A DNA stretch of 17,590 nucleotides from assembly GCA_001598975.1 (NCBI GenBank), contig BBXU01000520.1:1-17590 (forward strand). The letters are read 5' to 3'. Shown here piece by piece: positions 8,929-17,590 of the stretch (positions are counted from its first letter, which is position 1; each line of letters begins with the position of its first letter). The notes beneath the pieces were generated by a model. That model did not search any database and had not been told where the DNA came from. It worked only from the letters and a program-made list of their open reading frames with translations. Both the position numbers and the translations under genes were made by a program. Origin of the DNA: Parachlorella kessleri (lineage: Eukaryota > Chlorophyta > Trebouxiophyceae > Chlorellales > Chlorellaceae).

Positions 8929-11900
8929 TCAGGTACCCGTTGCGGACAGCTCGGCCAACCGCAGTGAGCCGGCGCTGCGCGCATTCGCAGCTCGGTTTGA
9001 CCCAAAGTCCCGCCGGTTGCTCTGCTTGCCCAGGCTGCTACCAAACTGGATGGCACGCTTGACGCGGCCGGCCGCGCGCGACAGCCCCAGCCGCCGCAGG
9101 CACTCCCGCAGCACAAGCTTGTCTCCCACGCCAGCCGGCAGCCTCAAGTCTGCTACCAGCTCCAAAGGCGTCCCCAGCACCGCTGCTACCACGCCTTCAT
9201 CTAAAAAAGGGTGCCGGGCCTCCCTGCAGTGCAGACAGGCAGGGCGTGTGCACCGGGCAAGGCACACAGGGAACGGTCGACCAAGAAGCCCATCTGCCGA
9301 CAGATAACACTTACAGGTTGAGCACATCAACATCACCAAAATTCGCTGGTGCTTAACTAAAGCAGAAATCCCACGCTGTCTTTACACCTCAGCTGCATAC
9401 GGACGACTGATGGGGGTTAACCCTCCCTCGCAGCTCCAGCGCCCCCTAACGATACAGACTTGAGAGCCGCCAGCACCCTGCACACCCACCTGCCGTGGTC
9501 GGCTACCAGCCTGTCATCCCTCCCCAGGTTGCGCTTCCACAGCCGCCGCATGTCCAGTGCCAGCTCCTCCTCCAACCCCGCCCACCCGCTCTCCCTGAAC
9601 CGGGTCCGGTGCCGGCCGTAGCCGCCACACAGCTCGTCGGCTCCATGGCCCAGCAGGACCACACGAGCTGCTGAGCGGTAGGTCTGCCCTGTCAGCTGCT
9701 CCTGCTGCTCGTATTGTTGTTGCTGCTGCTGCTGCTGCTCGTATTGTTTTTGCTGCTGCTGCTGCTGCTGTTGCTGCCGCTGCTGTTCCTGACGCCCACC
9801 CTGCCAGCACGCCCCCTGCTGCCGTCCTGCTGCCTCCTCAGCAGAGCAGCCTCCCATAACCAGCAGCCTTCCCTCGGCCCGTGTTGCAAGCCAGAGTGCT
9901 GCGCCTATGTTAAGGTCCATCACGGTGTCACAGGGGGCCAACAAGCGCAGCAGGTACGGCCGCAGGGCGTCAACATTGTCCAAGGTGGCATCCACCTGGA
10001 GACAAATGGACACATGTCAGCGAGACAGGAGGTCCAGGAGGGGATCCACCCCTGCTACTTGACCACGTAGGCTGGTCCATCACTGGCCCCATTCCAGCAT
10101 GGCACCGAAAGGAACCGCTCTCCACACATAAGACTGGGGTACCTTCAGACCAACGAAAAGTCCTTACTGTTATGCAGGGCTTGGACTTACGAATATCGCA
10201 AACCTGCTCTCACCTGTATCAGCCGCCATTGCCTGGAGGGAGCAAATGCCCTCAGCTCCTCTACCGCGTCCAGTGCCGCCAGCCTGTCAGGCGAGGTGCC
10301 CCCAGCAAAGCAAATGGAGGCCAGGTCAATTGGTGCATCAGGCAAGAGGGCTTCATGGGCCAGGGCAGCCATAAGCGTGGAGTCAAGCCCACCGCTGAAC
10401 AGGATGAGGATGGGGGCGGGAGGGACGTGGGCCATGCTCCCTGTGACAGCTGCTGTGGGCCCTGCGGGTAATGGAGGGGTGACAATGGCAGCGACTGAAG
10501 GCTCAGCGGTGCCTGTTGTTGGGACGGGGTTACTCCCACCGGGGGTGTCGCTTGCTGGTGCTGCTGTCTCGCACGCCTGCCCTCGGTCTTGCGATGGCTC
10601 CACCTGCTGCACCCGCTGCTGCACCTGCTGCTGTTGCTGCTGGGAGGTGCGGCCAGCCTCTGGTGAGCGCCAAGAGGGGGCCCCAGCGGAATTTTGGTGG
10701 TTGCCGTGGTCCTCTATGCACCTGCACCGCACAGCTAGGGAGCTGCGAAGGGCTGCCAACACACCATCCACTGCCCTGCTCAAGGCAGGGTCCACACTGC
10801 CTGCAGCTGCCTGAGCACTGCTGCTTCCTGAGGGAAGCCCTGCACTGCTGGCTGGTCGGTCACTCCTTCCAGTGCTGAATGGGCCTTCCGCCCCTGGCCC
10901 TGCCCCAGCCCCAGCTGCCTCCGCTGCCGCTGCTACTGCACCTGCACAGGATGGGTGGAGGCCCCTGCGGTGGCTACAGCAAGCGACTGCCCCACAGCTA
11001 CACCTGTCACACACCGTGGCCAACCCGGGAACATCACCGAGTGGCTGTTGCTGCCCGCCGGCGTGCTGCAGCGGCTGGGCCTGGTCTCTGCTGAACTGCC
11101 CAAGCCAGGCCACCCAAGGATCTGCCCAAGAGTGTGTCCGCAGGGTTCCCTCCAACCCTGCCTGCTGCCCCCTACCAAGCTCGCCGAGCTGCGTCTGCTT
11201 GAAGCTGATGCTGTAAAGCCCCGGGGATAACTCCTCAAAGCCTTCGAATTGGGCCTGGGGACTGAGGGGGGCTGAGGAGGCGAGTATTAAACGGCCATCG
11301 GAGGGCCGGGGTAGGTGCACAAGCAGGCTGCGACGCCCTGCAAACATGGAACCTTAGATGCTGATCCAGAGCCAAACCAATGCTGACTGTGATAGGAGGA
11401 GACTTCACAAAGCATCTGGGTTACCAAGGGTGAGATAGAGCAAGTACAAGGTAGGTAACTGCACCCGCCTTGGCCTCCTGAACAACAGCACTGCTAAGAC
11501 TGCTGACAATGAACAGCTTGCGCCATGCAGTGGGCGACCCATGTCCCGCACTCTTCTCACCTATCACATCTCTGCCATACCACATCGTCTGGGTCGGGCC
11601 ATGCCAGAGTGCTATGGCCCAAGGGCCCCTCAGGCGTGAGAGGACCGTCGGCACGTCAGCATCAGGCCTGCTCAGTGCCTCCAGTAACGCCTTCCCATCG
11701 TTGGCACCTGGTGGCACCTCAAGGCCACTAAACACCTCCCCGTTAAAGAGCAGGGCAGTGTCCCCAGCTGGGTCGGTGTGAAGCAGTGGAGTTGTGCTGG
11801 GGCCAGTGCCGCGCAGCTGCAGCAGCGAGCCGTGGAAGCACAAGGAGGCCGCCCCTATCGCTACCTACACGTGCATGCTGTCTCAGCTGTCACAAGGCTT

Positions 11901-12118
11901 GCAATGGGGGCTTAGTCAGGTCTGCTTCGCTCACGCAGAATAGCGTGGCATGCGTCACATGCGGTGTCCACCTCGTGCGCGCCCTGGTGGTCAGGCCCAC
12001 GATGCCTTAGGCCTTCCTGGTAGTCATCAGCAGTTGGAGTGCTGGCACATTCATAGGCAGCATTGCCATCGTCCGTCAGCAAGGCAACGCCATGTACCAT
12101 CACAAGTATGCCGCACAT
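8929..12118 (-). CDS. ASNSD1: Asparagine synthetase domain-containing protein, ASNSD1 type
   Basis: Five exons: 12118-11935, 11860-11561, 11337-10214, 9995-9490 and 9223-8929, predicting 802 residues. It begins MCGI, whose Cys2 is the class-II glutamine amidotransferase nucleophile, followed by LRHRGPD and LLFNGEVF, so a glutaminase domain is present. GRDVIGRRSLL joins exons 2 and 3. The synthetase half has the ATP PP-loop LFSGGLDST (SGGLDS at residues 476-481), then APCDTVMDLNIGAALW, GHGADELCGGYGRHR and REARHPFLDE. The CDTVMDLNIGAALW and RRDFGS features match the ASNSD1 family rather than true asparagine synthetase, so amide transfer to aspartate is not assured; the cellular role of the family is poorly known. 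Oddities are a long disordered linker before the PP-loop and a Gln-rich insertion near residues 600-636. Intron 1 is ambiguous: donor GAG|GTGGAC at 11972 with acceptor 11864 also keeps phase and gives 791 residues, closer to the usual family spacing. Confidence 0.88.
9697..9788 (-). repeat. Coding CAG/CAA repeat (polyglutamine) in the ASNSD1-like gene
   Basis: On the minus strand this reads mostly CAG and CAA codons, broken by Tyr-Glu and Lys, within exon 4. It encodes Gln runs of about eight or nine residues. A second, shorter Gln run (around 10595-10642, exon 3) lies in the linker before the ATP loop. Both tracts stay in frame with the flanking conserved motifs. Confidence 0.85.
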
Positions 12119-12483
12119 GATACATGGGCTCAATGAAAGGGTGCTTAAGAGATGCAATATCTGCTTGACGTCTGAGCTGCCAGACTTCTTACCTCGCAGC
12201 ACGACACAGCACGGGAAGAACCACTGGCTAGACTGTTTTCTCACAGCTCTGGTCCCCTGGTTATATCGCAGAGCGAGCAGTATATTCTTAAGCTTCAGTT
12301 GCGCAAGTACGGTCTCTTGATCACTCCTGCACCAATGGTGTAACCCGGTTCCCTCAAGTGATCTGGCAGTGTCACTCCCTCCCTCCCTGGGCTCTACCGC
12401 GACAAGCGCACCACCATCTGTAAAAACTCCTCACCTAAGGCCTCCCCAAGCCCAGCAGCCCGGCCACCTCCACAAGTTTGCCC
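12119..12483. promoter_or_regulatory. Shared divergent promoter region between ASNSD1-like and HLB1-like genes
   Basis: The two start codons, ATG at 12118 (-) and ATG at 12484 (+), point away from each other and are only 365 bases apart. Both 5' UTRs and core promoters must therefore sit here, unless an upstream non-coding exon exists. An AT-rich patch (ttatatcg at 12260-12267 and tatattctta at 12281-12290) is a possible TATA-like element for the plus strand. An in-frame stop at 12436 limits N-terminal extension of the plus-strand gene within this exon. Confidence 0.55.
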
Positions 12484-15400
12484 ATGGCCGAGGCCTTGCC
12501 ACAATACGCAGGCGGCCCAGAGCTCAAAGCGGCACTGCAGCTGCTGGCGGGCCGGCGCCGCTCCTACGACCAGCCAGGCTCTCCTGGCCCTCTGCCCAGC
12601 CCCAGCGCGGTTCCATCCAACTGGTACATCCCGCCCCACTTACTGCGGCTGCCGGCACTGCGCGAGACGGCGCTGCACGCCCACGACTGGGCGCTGCGGG
12701 CCAGTCGCAGTCCTGGGGACTTTGAGTCAGTGTACTACTACGGGCTCGCATTGCAGGTGGGTGGCTGTTATGCTGGTGCTGGTGCAAGCCGAAAGGTTGA
12801 GCTTACTTCCATTTGGCTGGCACGCTCGCTTAAGTGGTGTGGTAGCGCTGCTGTTGGGCAGGCACGCGGCATGCTTTCAGGGCCACTGCTTCAATGCCAG
12901 CACAGCGTTGGGTATCCCCTTCTGACAACCGCTTCAACCTACTCACAAAACTCACAAACCATGATGTTGTGAAGCAGGAGCTTGCAGCAAGGGTGGCACA
13001 GCAGCCAGCAGACCAGCTCAGCTTGCTGCAGCAGGCAAGTGCTATCAGGGGATGGCCTCTCACGTCCAGTACCATACAAGTCATCTGCTGGCTCAGTACG
13101 TGTCCTACCAATGATGGGTCATGCGCATCTACACTGTATGCCATGTACTGCACTAGCCATGGTATAACCCTGCAGCGAGCAAAGTGAGGACTCCACCACA
13201 AGATTTGTGCAGCCTTCCTGCAAGGTTCAGACAGTTAGTCATCTATGATAGTAATATTTGTGATGAGCAATGTGATGGTGCAGGCCTGCGAGGTGTACGG
13301 CGCAGCTGCCGGCCTGCAACCCTCGTCGTACTCTGCTTTGTATAACTGGGGAGTAGCACTAAGCGACATTGCGCGAATCGTACGGCCGCAGCAGCCGGAA
13401 GAAGCATATGAGTGCTTGGCTGCGGCTGCGGAGAAATACGCTCGGGCACTGGAAGCCAACCCAGCCAACCCACAAGCAAGTTTGGGCTGGGATGGACGGG
13501 TCACACGCTGTTTTGTCAGTTTGTGAGGGATGCTACTTGCGCAGCCCTGTGAACCACAAGTATCTGATAGAGCACTCGGACGTCTTTGCAGCCTTACCCC
13601 AGAGCCATTGGCTCACTAAGGCAGTGACCACTCTAGCTAGCAGTGTCTGGCTGCAGGCGCTGAACAACTGGGGCCTGGTGCTGCAACCTTGCCCAGAGCC
13701 AGTGGTACACTACAGCGGTGAAAACTCTAGCTTGCACTGTCTTTCTGCAGGCGCTGAACAACTGGGGCCTGGTGCTGCAAGACCTGGCCGCCCTTCGGCC
13801 GCGCTCTGAGCGGGCTCTGTTCTTGCGGCGGTCACTGGGGAAGTTCCGGCAGGCCATACACATGTGGCCGGAGTTTGACAGGGCCTGCTACAACCTGGGT
13901 GAGCGCTTGCAGCCCTGCTGTGTTGGCAAGGATGGTGGTGGTACTTATCAGTACGGCGCCACGTGAAGCCAGAGCTTTCCGCTCCCATCACTGTTCATGT
14001 GACTAAATATACGGTCGATTTGGTGCGATATAACGTTGGCGGGAAGCGTGGTCACTGGTCACTGGGTTTGACCAAAACCTACTCTAGTCTCCTTCGAGCT
14101 GTCAGACAGCCAGGTGTTATTTCCAGCTGCCCCGGCTGAGTATAGGGAGACAGCTGACCATGTTTTGTTGAGAATGCAGGCACTGTGTTGTATGCACATG
14201 CCTGCGCCTTACAAGAGGATCTCTTGGCGGCACAAGAACAGGTAGAGGTGAGCCAATAAGCCAGCCAGAAGACTTGCACAGTGTTGAGAGCTTCCAACCA
14301 TTGATGTCCTGTGCTGGTTCCCTTGCTGCATGTAAGACCACTCTTCAAACACCGCCTATGTTGTAAAGGGAAATGACAGGAAGCGTCAGCCCTGCATAGT
14401 CAAATCGCTGGCACAGCTGAGCAAGCGCTTCTGGTAGTCAGTATGCCTGCCAGGCATTCCCGACTTGGTAGTGCCAACCTGCTACATCTTGGCATTGGAT
14501 GTCCACCGCGCCTCCGGCAGCAGCTGGCGAGTTCAGTCACCATGGCTTCTACTCACAAATCATCAAGAGAATGTTTGCTGCGGAACTGCAGGGCAGCGGC
14601 GCGGCCCCTGGGCCGTCCCACACAGCTGCAGAGCAGTCAGTCAGGGCAACCTTTGCGCATGCGGGGCAGTACATAGCCCTGGCTTACATCCTCCAGCCTA
14701 CTAAGGCTGTGTATGCTGACTCCCTGGCAGCGGTGCAGCGGTTGCTGCCGCTGCCATTCCTGCGGTCAGGCAAGTGCTGCTGTCAGGGAACACCTGCGCC
14801 TCGCGCGCTGGCATTATAGGCACAGATATGTTTTATTGAGAGTCGGGTGACATGTACACCGCCGTAAACCTCATCTTGCCTCCTTTGCTGTGTGGTGAGC
14901 CCTGCAGCGCCACTGCAAGCAGTGCACCCCACGGCTCAGGGCATAGCCTTTCATGGTGAGGACGTATCGATGTCAAACGATCCCTAAAGCAGTGATCCTG
15001 GCATTGTTTTTTGCAGGCCCACTGCAAGCCGTGCACCCCAAGACGCAGGGCACCCCCTCCGAGAGCTGGGTGCGCTGTTGGTTTGGGGTGGATGCAGCAG
15101 CCCTGCGCAGCGTGAGAGCGCCCGCCTCGGAGGCAACGAGCGCTGACGGAGCCATGCAGCCTTACATTAGCCATGAGCTGTCGGATATCACAGGTGGGGA
15201 CAGTCAGTCACATTTTTTGACTTTGAAGATTTTTTCCACCTTTCTCCCTGTCAGCTGAGAGCAAGGTCGGACATCACAGGTGAGCAACTCTTTACATCGT
15301 TCGTATCCCGCATTGCCGCTGGTGCGTCCTGCTGTACGCTGGGTGCACAGCCTCTACATCACAGGTGGGGAGAAAGTCACATGCTGCGTTTGGGAATGCG

Positions 15401-16080
15401 TTACCAGCTGAAGTCAGGCTAGGTTGTCTGTCGCGCCAAAGCTATCAGGTGGAGCCGGGCTGCCGCCCAGAGCCGACGAGCTGGCGAGCATAGCAGGTCC
15501 AAGAGGCTCCTGTTCAGTAAAAACTGACGTCATCATTCACGTTGTTGGCAGTGTGTTGTGCCCTTCCCCATGATAGAAGTTTTATGAAAACGACGCAGCC
15601 TTACATATGCATGAGCTGGCAGGCATAGCGGGCAAAGGCGGCGGTGCCGGCCCTCCGCTGACATTTGCGGCCTAGCTGTCTGGCAGCCTCCTCTGTACCA
15701 TTCAGGGTGTCAAGTGTCTGAGACACCTCTAGGGCGGAGATGCACGTGACAGGAAGAGGTCAGGCAGCAGTTTGGCGGGTGCCAGCTGCGTCAATAAGCA
15801 GGACCCACAACTGTCAGCTTGCAAGCTACACCCCCGATGTGCAGATGCCCGAGTGTGCCTGGACCCCAGCCTGCCCGCGGGGGTCGGCATCTGGGTGGGC
15901 CTGGCCAGAAAGCCACAGGGCCTGTTCCTAGTGGCCCTTGATAGGGAGGACGCGGAGGGCTGGGTGGACGCGATCAAGATGCTGCTGCACATCCAGCGGC
16001 AGCAAAGGGGGAATGGCACCCGGCAGGAGGCGCTGAGGCAGGCGCTGTCAGGCCCAGGTGGCGCCAGGCGTGTGGGATAG
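12484..16080 (+). CDS. TPR and PH-like domain protein resembling plant HLB1
   Basis: Eight exons: 12484-12756, 12978-13034, 13284-13475, 13751-13898, 14180-14247, about 14532-14769, 15017-15193 and 15845-16080, predicting 462 residues with TAG at 16078-16080. Family recognition guided the joins: YGLALQ-ELA, LLQQ-ACEVY, ALYNWGVALSD, NPQ-ALNNWGLVLQDL, FRQAIHMWPEF, ACYNLG-TVLY and LPLPFLR occur in the order found in Arabidopsis HLB1. At least four TPR-like helical pairs span residues 84-320. A PH-like C-terminal segment has LPAGVGIWVGL and GLFLVALDREDAEGWVDAIK (about 385-435). In plants HLB1 works at the trans-Golgi network/early endosome and links trafficking to actin; the same role here is inference. 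There is no signal peptide or membrane segment. Introns 2, 3 and 6 have GC donors. The exon 6 start is uncertain: 14532 keeps phase, other nearby AGs do not. It shares a divergent promoter with ASNSD1. Confidence 0.85.
13035..13040 (+). other. GC-type splice donor (GCAAGT), HLB1-like intron 2
   Basis: Exon 2 ends CAG at 13034 and is followed by GCAAGT. The next exon opens after gtgcag at 13283. The joined peptide LLQQ-ACEVYGAA keeps phase 0 and matches the HLB1 family across the junction. No GT donor nearby gives the same product. Confidence 0.8.
13476..13481 (+). other. GC-type splice donor (GCAAGT), HLB1-like intron 3
   Basis: Exon 3 ends CCACAA at 13475, then GCAAGT. Joining to the acceptor at 13750 in phase 0 gives NPQ-ALNNWGLVLQ, a strongly conserved TPR junction in HLB1-type proteins. 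Confidence 0.8.
13651..13780 (+). repeat. Duplicated splice acceptor plus start of HLB1-like exon 4
   Basis: The 36 bases at 13651-13686 (ctgcag plus the first ten codons of exon 4, ALNNWGLVLQ) recur exactly at 13745-13780. The offset is 94 bases, not a multiple of three. Only the second copy continues into the conserved DLAALRPRSE sequence in frame. Splicing to the first copy and reading through reaches a stop at 13807-13809. Confidence 0.9.
14770..14775 (+). other. GC-type splice donor (GCAAGT), HLB1-like intron 6
   Basis: Exon 6 ends CTGCGGTCAG at 14769, followed by GCAAGT. The acceptor tttttgcag ends at 15016. Joining in phase 1 makes FLRSG-PLQAVHP and keeps the frame through exon 7, where a Trp-containing segment (SESWVRCWF) resembles the equivalent HLB1 region. 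Confidence 0.72.
15152..15640 (+). repeat. Degenerate copies of the HLB1-like exon 7 end inside intron 7
   Basis: The end of exon 7 (15152-15200: gcagccttacat, atgagctg, tcggatatcacaggtg) is echoed downstream. tcggacatcacaggtg lies at 15267-15282 with one mismatch. acatcacaggtgggga followed by gtcacat lies at 15355-15382. gagctggcgagcatagcagg lies at 15479-15498. gcagccttacat plus atgagctggcaggcatag lies at 15595-15630. The copies are unevenly spaced and diverged. Several retain a splice-donor-like end. Confidence 0.7.
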
Positions 16081-16761
16081 CCTGCTGCACCGTTTGGAGC
16101 ACTTCCAACAGTTTCTTATTGAAATCTCGTCTCGTGGTTCCAATACCCTACACCTACTCTAATTGCCAGTGCAAGAGTTATAATGTCTTCCAGTCTTGTC
16201 TTGCTTCACAGCACATGCAATGGCACACGAGCCTGACTGCAATGCCCAGGCAGTGGTTGGACGTCATTGTGAGGCTGACGTGTTGATGCCCCACCCCCAC
16301 AGCTGACACAACTAATCTATGATGGAACAGCATTCCTTGTTCAAGGCGTCCCGCAACCGAAGCTTACACCACGCCCACCATTTCTCCAAGCGGGTTGGCA
16401 CAGGAAATGCCTAGCCACTCGATCAAGACACCCGTTCAACACCATTTGTGGTTTCCTGTGAATGCTTCTGCTGCTGAAGGATCCTGTACTGCCTGCTGAC
16501 AGACCACGCAGCAAATTATGACATATACCACATGGCACCAAAGCTGAACAAGTCCAAGGGACCGATGCATGTGCAAGGCTGAGCTCATACAGTTTGCAAT
16601 GCATGTATGGCTGGGTTCCCTCCCCGGCAGATTCGCATTCCAAAAGAAACGGATGCGCGTGTTGGGTTCCAGAAAGCACACCAAGAATAGCTATAGCCCT
16701 GTCGAAACGTGAGCTGACCCTCCAAGGCATCAACGCCCTAGATCTACTTGTTCAAGTCACT
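16081..16761. other. Interval between convergent HLB1-like and USP genes
   Basis: This should hold the 3' UTRs of both genes. No open frame here shows a recognisable motif or paired splice sites. The minus-strand TGTAA word at 16364-16368 is the likely end signal for the USP gene. I find no TGTAA on the plus strand for the HLB1-like transcript. Confidence 0.6.
16364..16368 (-). terminator. Possible polyadenylation signal TGTAA for the USP gene
   Basis: TTACA on the plus strand is TGTAA on the minus strand, about 395 bases beyond the USP stop at 16762-16764. Its context TGTAAGC is the same as at the GATA gene signal. A five-base word can occur by chance, so this is suggestive only. Confidence 0.45.
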
Positions 16762-17470
16762 TCAAGCCGCGCCCATGGTCGGGTTCTTATGGACCATGAC
16801 AGTCACAGGGGAGTGCTTGATCACGTAGTCGCTCACGCTGCCCAGCCCCAGCATGCCCAGCATGGTCCTGCACCCGGTCACAGCATGGCAGGTAGCAGGG
16901 GCTTCATGGCGGGCTTCATCGGGGCTGAGTCACTCAAGACTGTCAAAGCCCAGCAGGCACAGCATACCTCACATGATCCAGAGAGCAGGTTAGAATATGT
17001 AAGCATCGTCGCACCAGATTGCACCACACCTGCCATGCCTGGCATGGCATGCTCGACTTCCTCTCCACAACCCAACATGTGCCCCAGATCGTAGTAGGGC
17101 CCAAAATCCCGTACATCCCATGATTACCCACACCACACTCCGTGTGCCTTGCAAATCCTGTCTAGAGCTAACATTGACCACCACCTCCAGCTCAAAAGGG
17201 TACCATTGCCCGCCGCTCTGCTACGGTTCCGCTCTGAGACCCGGGCGCAGCTACTTCATGGCTGCAAGGACCCTCTGCCACACCAGCCCATACCAGCTCG
17301 CCAGCTGTCCTCCAAGCCTCTCACCGCTTGAAATTCCCCAGGCCCCTGCTCCCAACCAGGATGGCATCGCACTTCTCCCGCTGGGCGTAGTCTATCACCG
17401 CCCGGCCAATGTCCGTGGAGGAGTTGGCACAGGAGACGATGGGCGTCAGCCTCACGCTGCCAACGCTGGC
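16762..17470 (-). CDS. Universal stress protein (UspA family), 3' part
   Basis: Two minus-strand exons are visible: 17470-17325 (after cctgcag) and 16867-16762 (after gggtgcag), ending TGA at 16762-16764. The donor CG|GTGAGA and acceptor restore an Arg codon, so the frame is continuous. The first exon has STDIGRAVIDYAQREKCDAI and LVGSRGLGNFKR; the second has GLGSVSDYVIKHSPVTVMV. These are the C-terminal beta strand, the G-x2-G nucleotide-binding loop and the GSVSDYV segment of Usp domains, which bind ATP or AMP and act in stress responses. The loop is stretched: five extra residues sit between LGNFKRTML and GSVSDYV compared with the usual G-x2-G-x9-G(S/T) spacing. The N-terminal half must lie beyond base 17590, because 17471-17590 shows no Usp-like sequence and appears to be intron. 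About 82 residues are visible, roughly half a typical Usp domain. Confidence 0.86.
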
Positions 17471-17590
17471 CTGCAGGGGAGCAACACAAGCACACGTGGC
17501 AATTCATGTGCACGCACTCCCTAACTGCTAGGACCCAGTCAACACTGGTAGCCATGCCTGGGTTTCAGCAAGGTAGCTGGGCCCCAGGAG

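Noticed and set aside
3683..9676. An 18-base identical string (ccacacgagctgctgagc) in fasciclin intron 5 and in ASNSD1 exon 4.
   Set aside because: It is short and includes the CTGCTG word common throughout the window. No flanking similarity extends it, so it is probably chance or compositional.
9714..10070. A Leu-rich plus-strand frame that looks like a membrane segment.
   Set aside because: It is the antisense reading of the CAG repeat (CTG codons give Leu) in the ASNSD1-like exon.
1..17590. A defence, toxin, CRISPR or biosynthetic-cluster system spanning the window.
   Set aside because: All recognisable genes are common eukaryotic families with introns. I see no shared pathway, no repeat-spacer array and no mobile-element genes.

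Overview
This window reads as nuclear DNA of a green alga, most likely a chlorophyte of the Chlorophyceae. The genes are split by many short GT-AG introns (roughly 70-650 bases) whose acceptors are mostly of the form (t/g)gcag. Codons are GC-rich, CTG/CAG low-complexity tracts run through coding sequence, and two genes are followed by the chlorophyte polyadenylation word TGTAA. I recognise no prokaryotic operon, transposase, CRISPR array, tRNA or rRNA. The species cannot be named from sequence alone.

Six genes were rebuilt by joining exons whose reading phases agree at each junction. Left to right: (1) the 3' end of a probable alpha/beta-hydrolase esterase (+, 1-530); (2) a complete secreted fasciclin (FAS1) domain protein with six exons (+, 1776-3898); (3) a GATA-type zinc-finger protein with about six exons (-, 5116-8237), closest in its finger to plant GATA26/27; (4) an asparagine synthetase domain-containing protein of the ASNSD1 type with five exons (-, 8929-12118); (5) a TPR plus PH-like protein resembling plant HLB1 (HYPERSENSITIVE TO LATRUNCULIN B 1) with eight exons (+, 12484-16080); (6) the 3' part of a universal stress protein (UspA family) gene (-, 16762-17470), whose 5' end lies beyond the window.

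The fasciclin and GATA genes converge on about 1.2 kb of gene-free, AT-richer DNA. The ASNSD1 and HLB1-like genes diverge from a compact 365-base interval that probably holds both promoters. The HLB1-like and USP genes converge. These look like independent housekeeping, cell-surface and trafficking genes in ordinary algal gene order; nothing suggests that they form one system.

The least ordinary structure is inside the HLB1-like gene. It has three introns with GC rather than GT donors (all GCAAGT), a duplicated splice acceptor plus exon start whose use would shift the frame, and a 651-base intron carrying degenerate copies of the end of the preceding exon. The ASNSD1 homologue carries a glutamine-rich insertion beside its second ATP-site motif, and the GATA finger has an unusual CX4C first knuckle. 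Splice sites come from phase and family matching without transcript data, so individual boundaries may be off.
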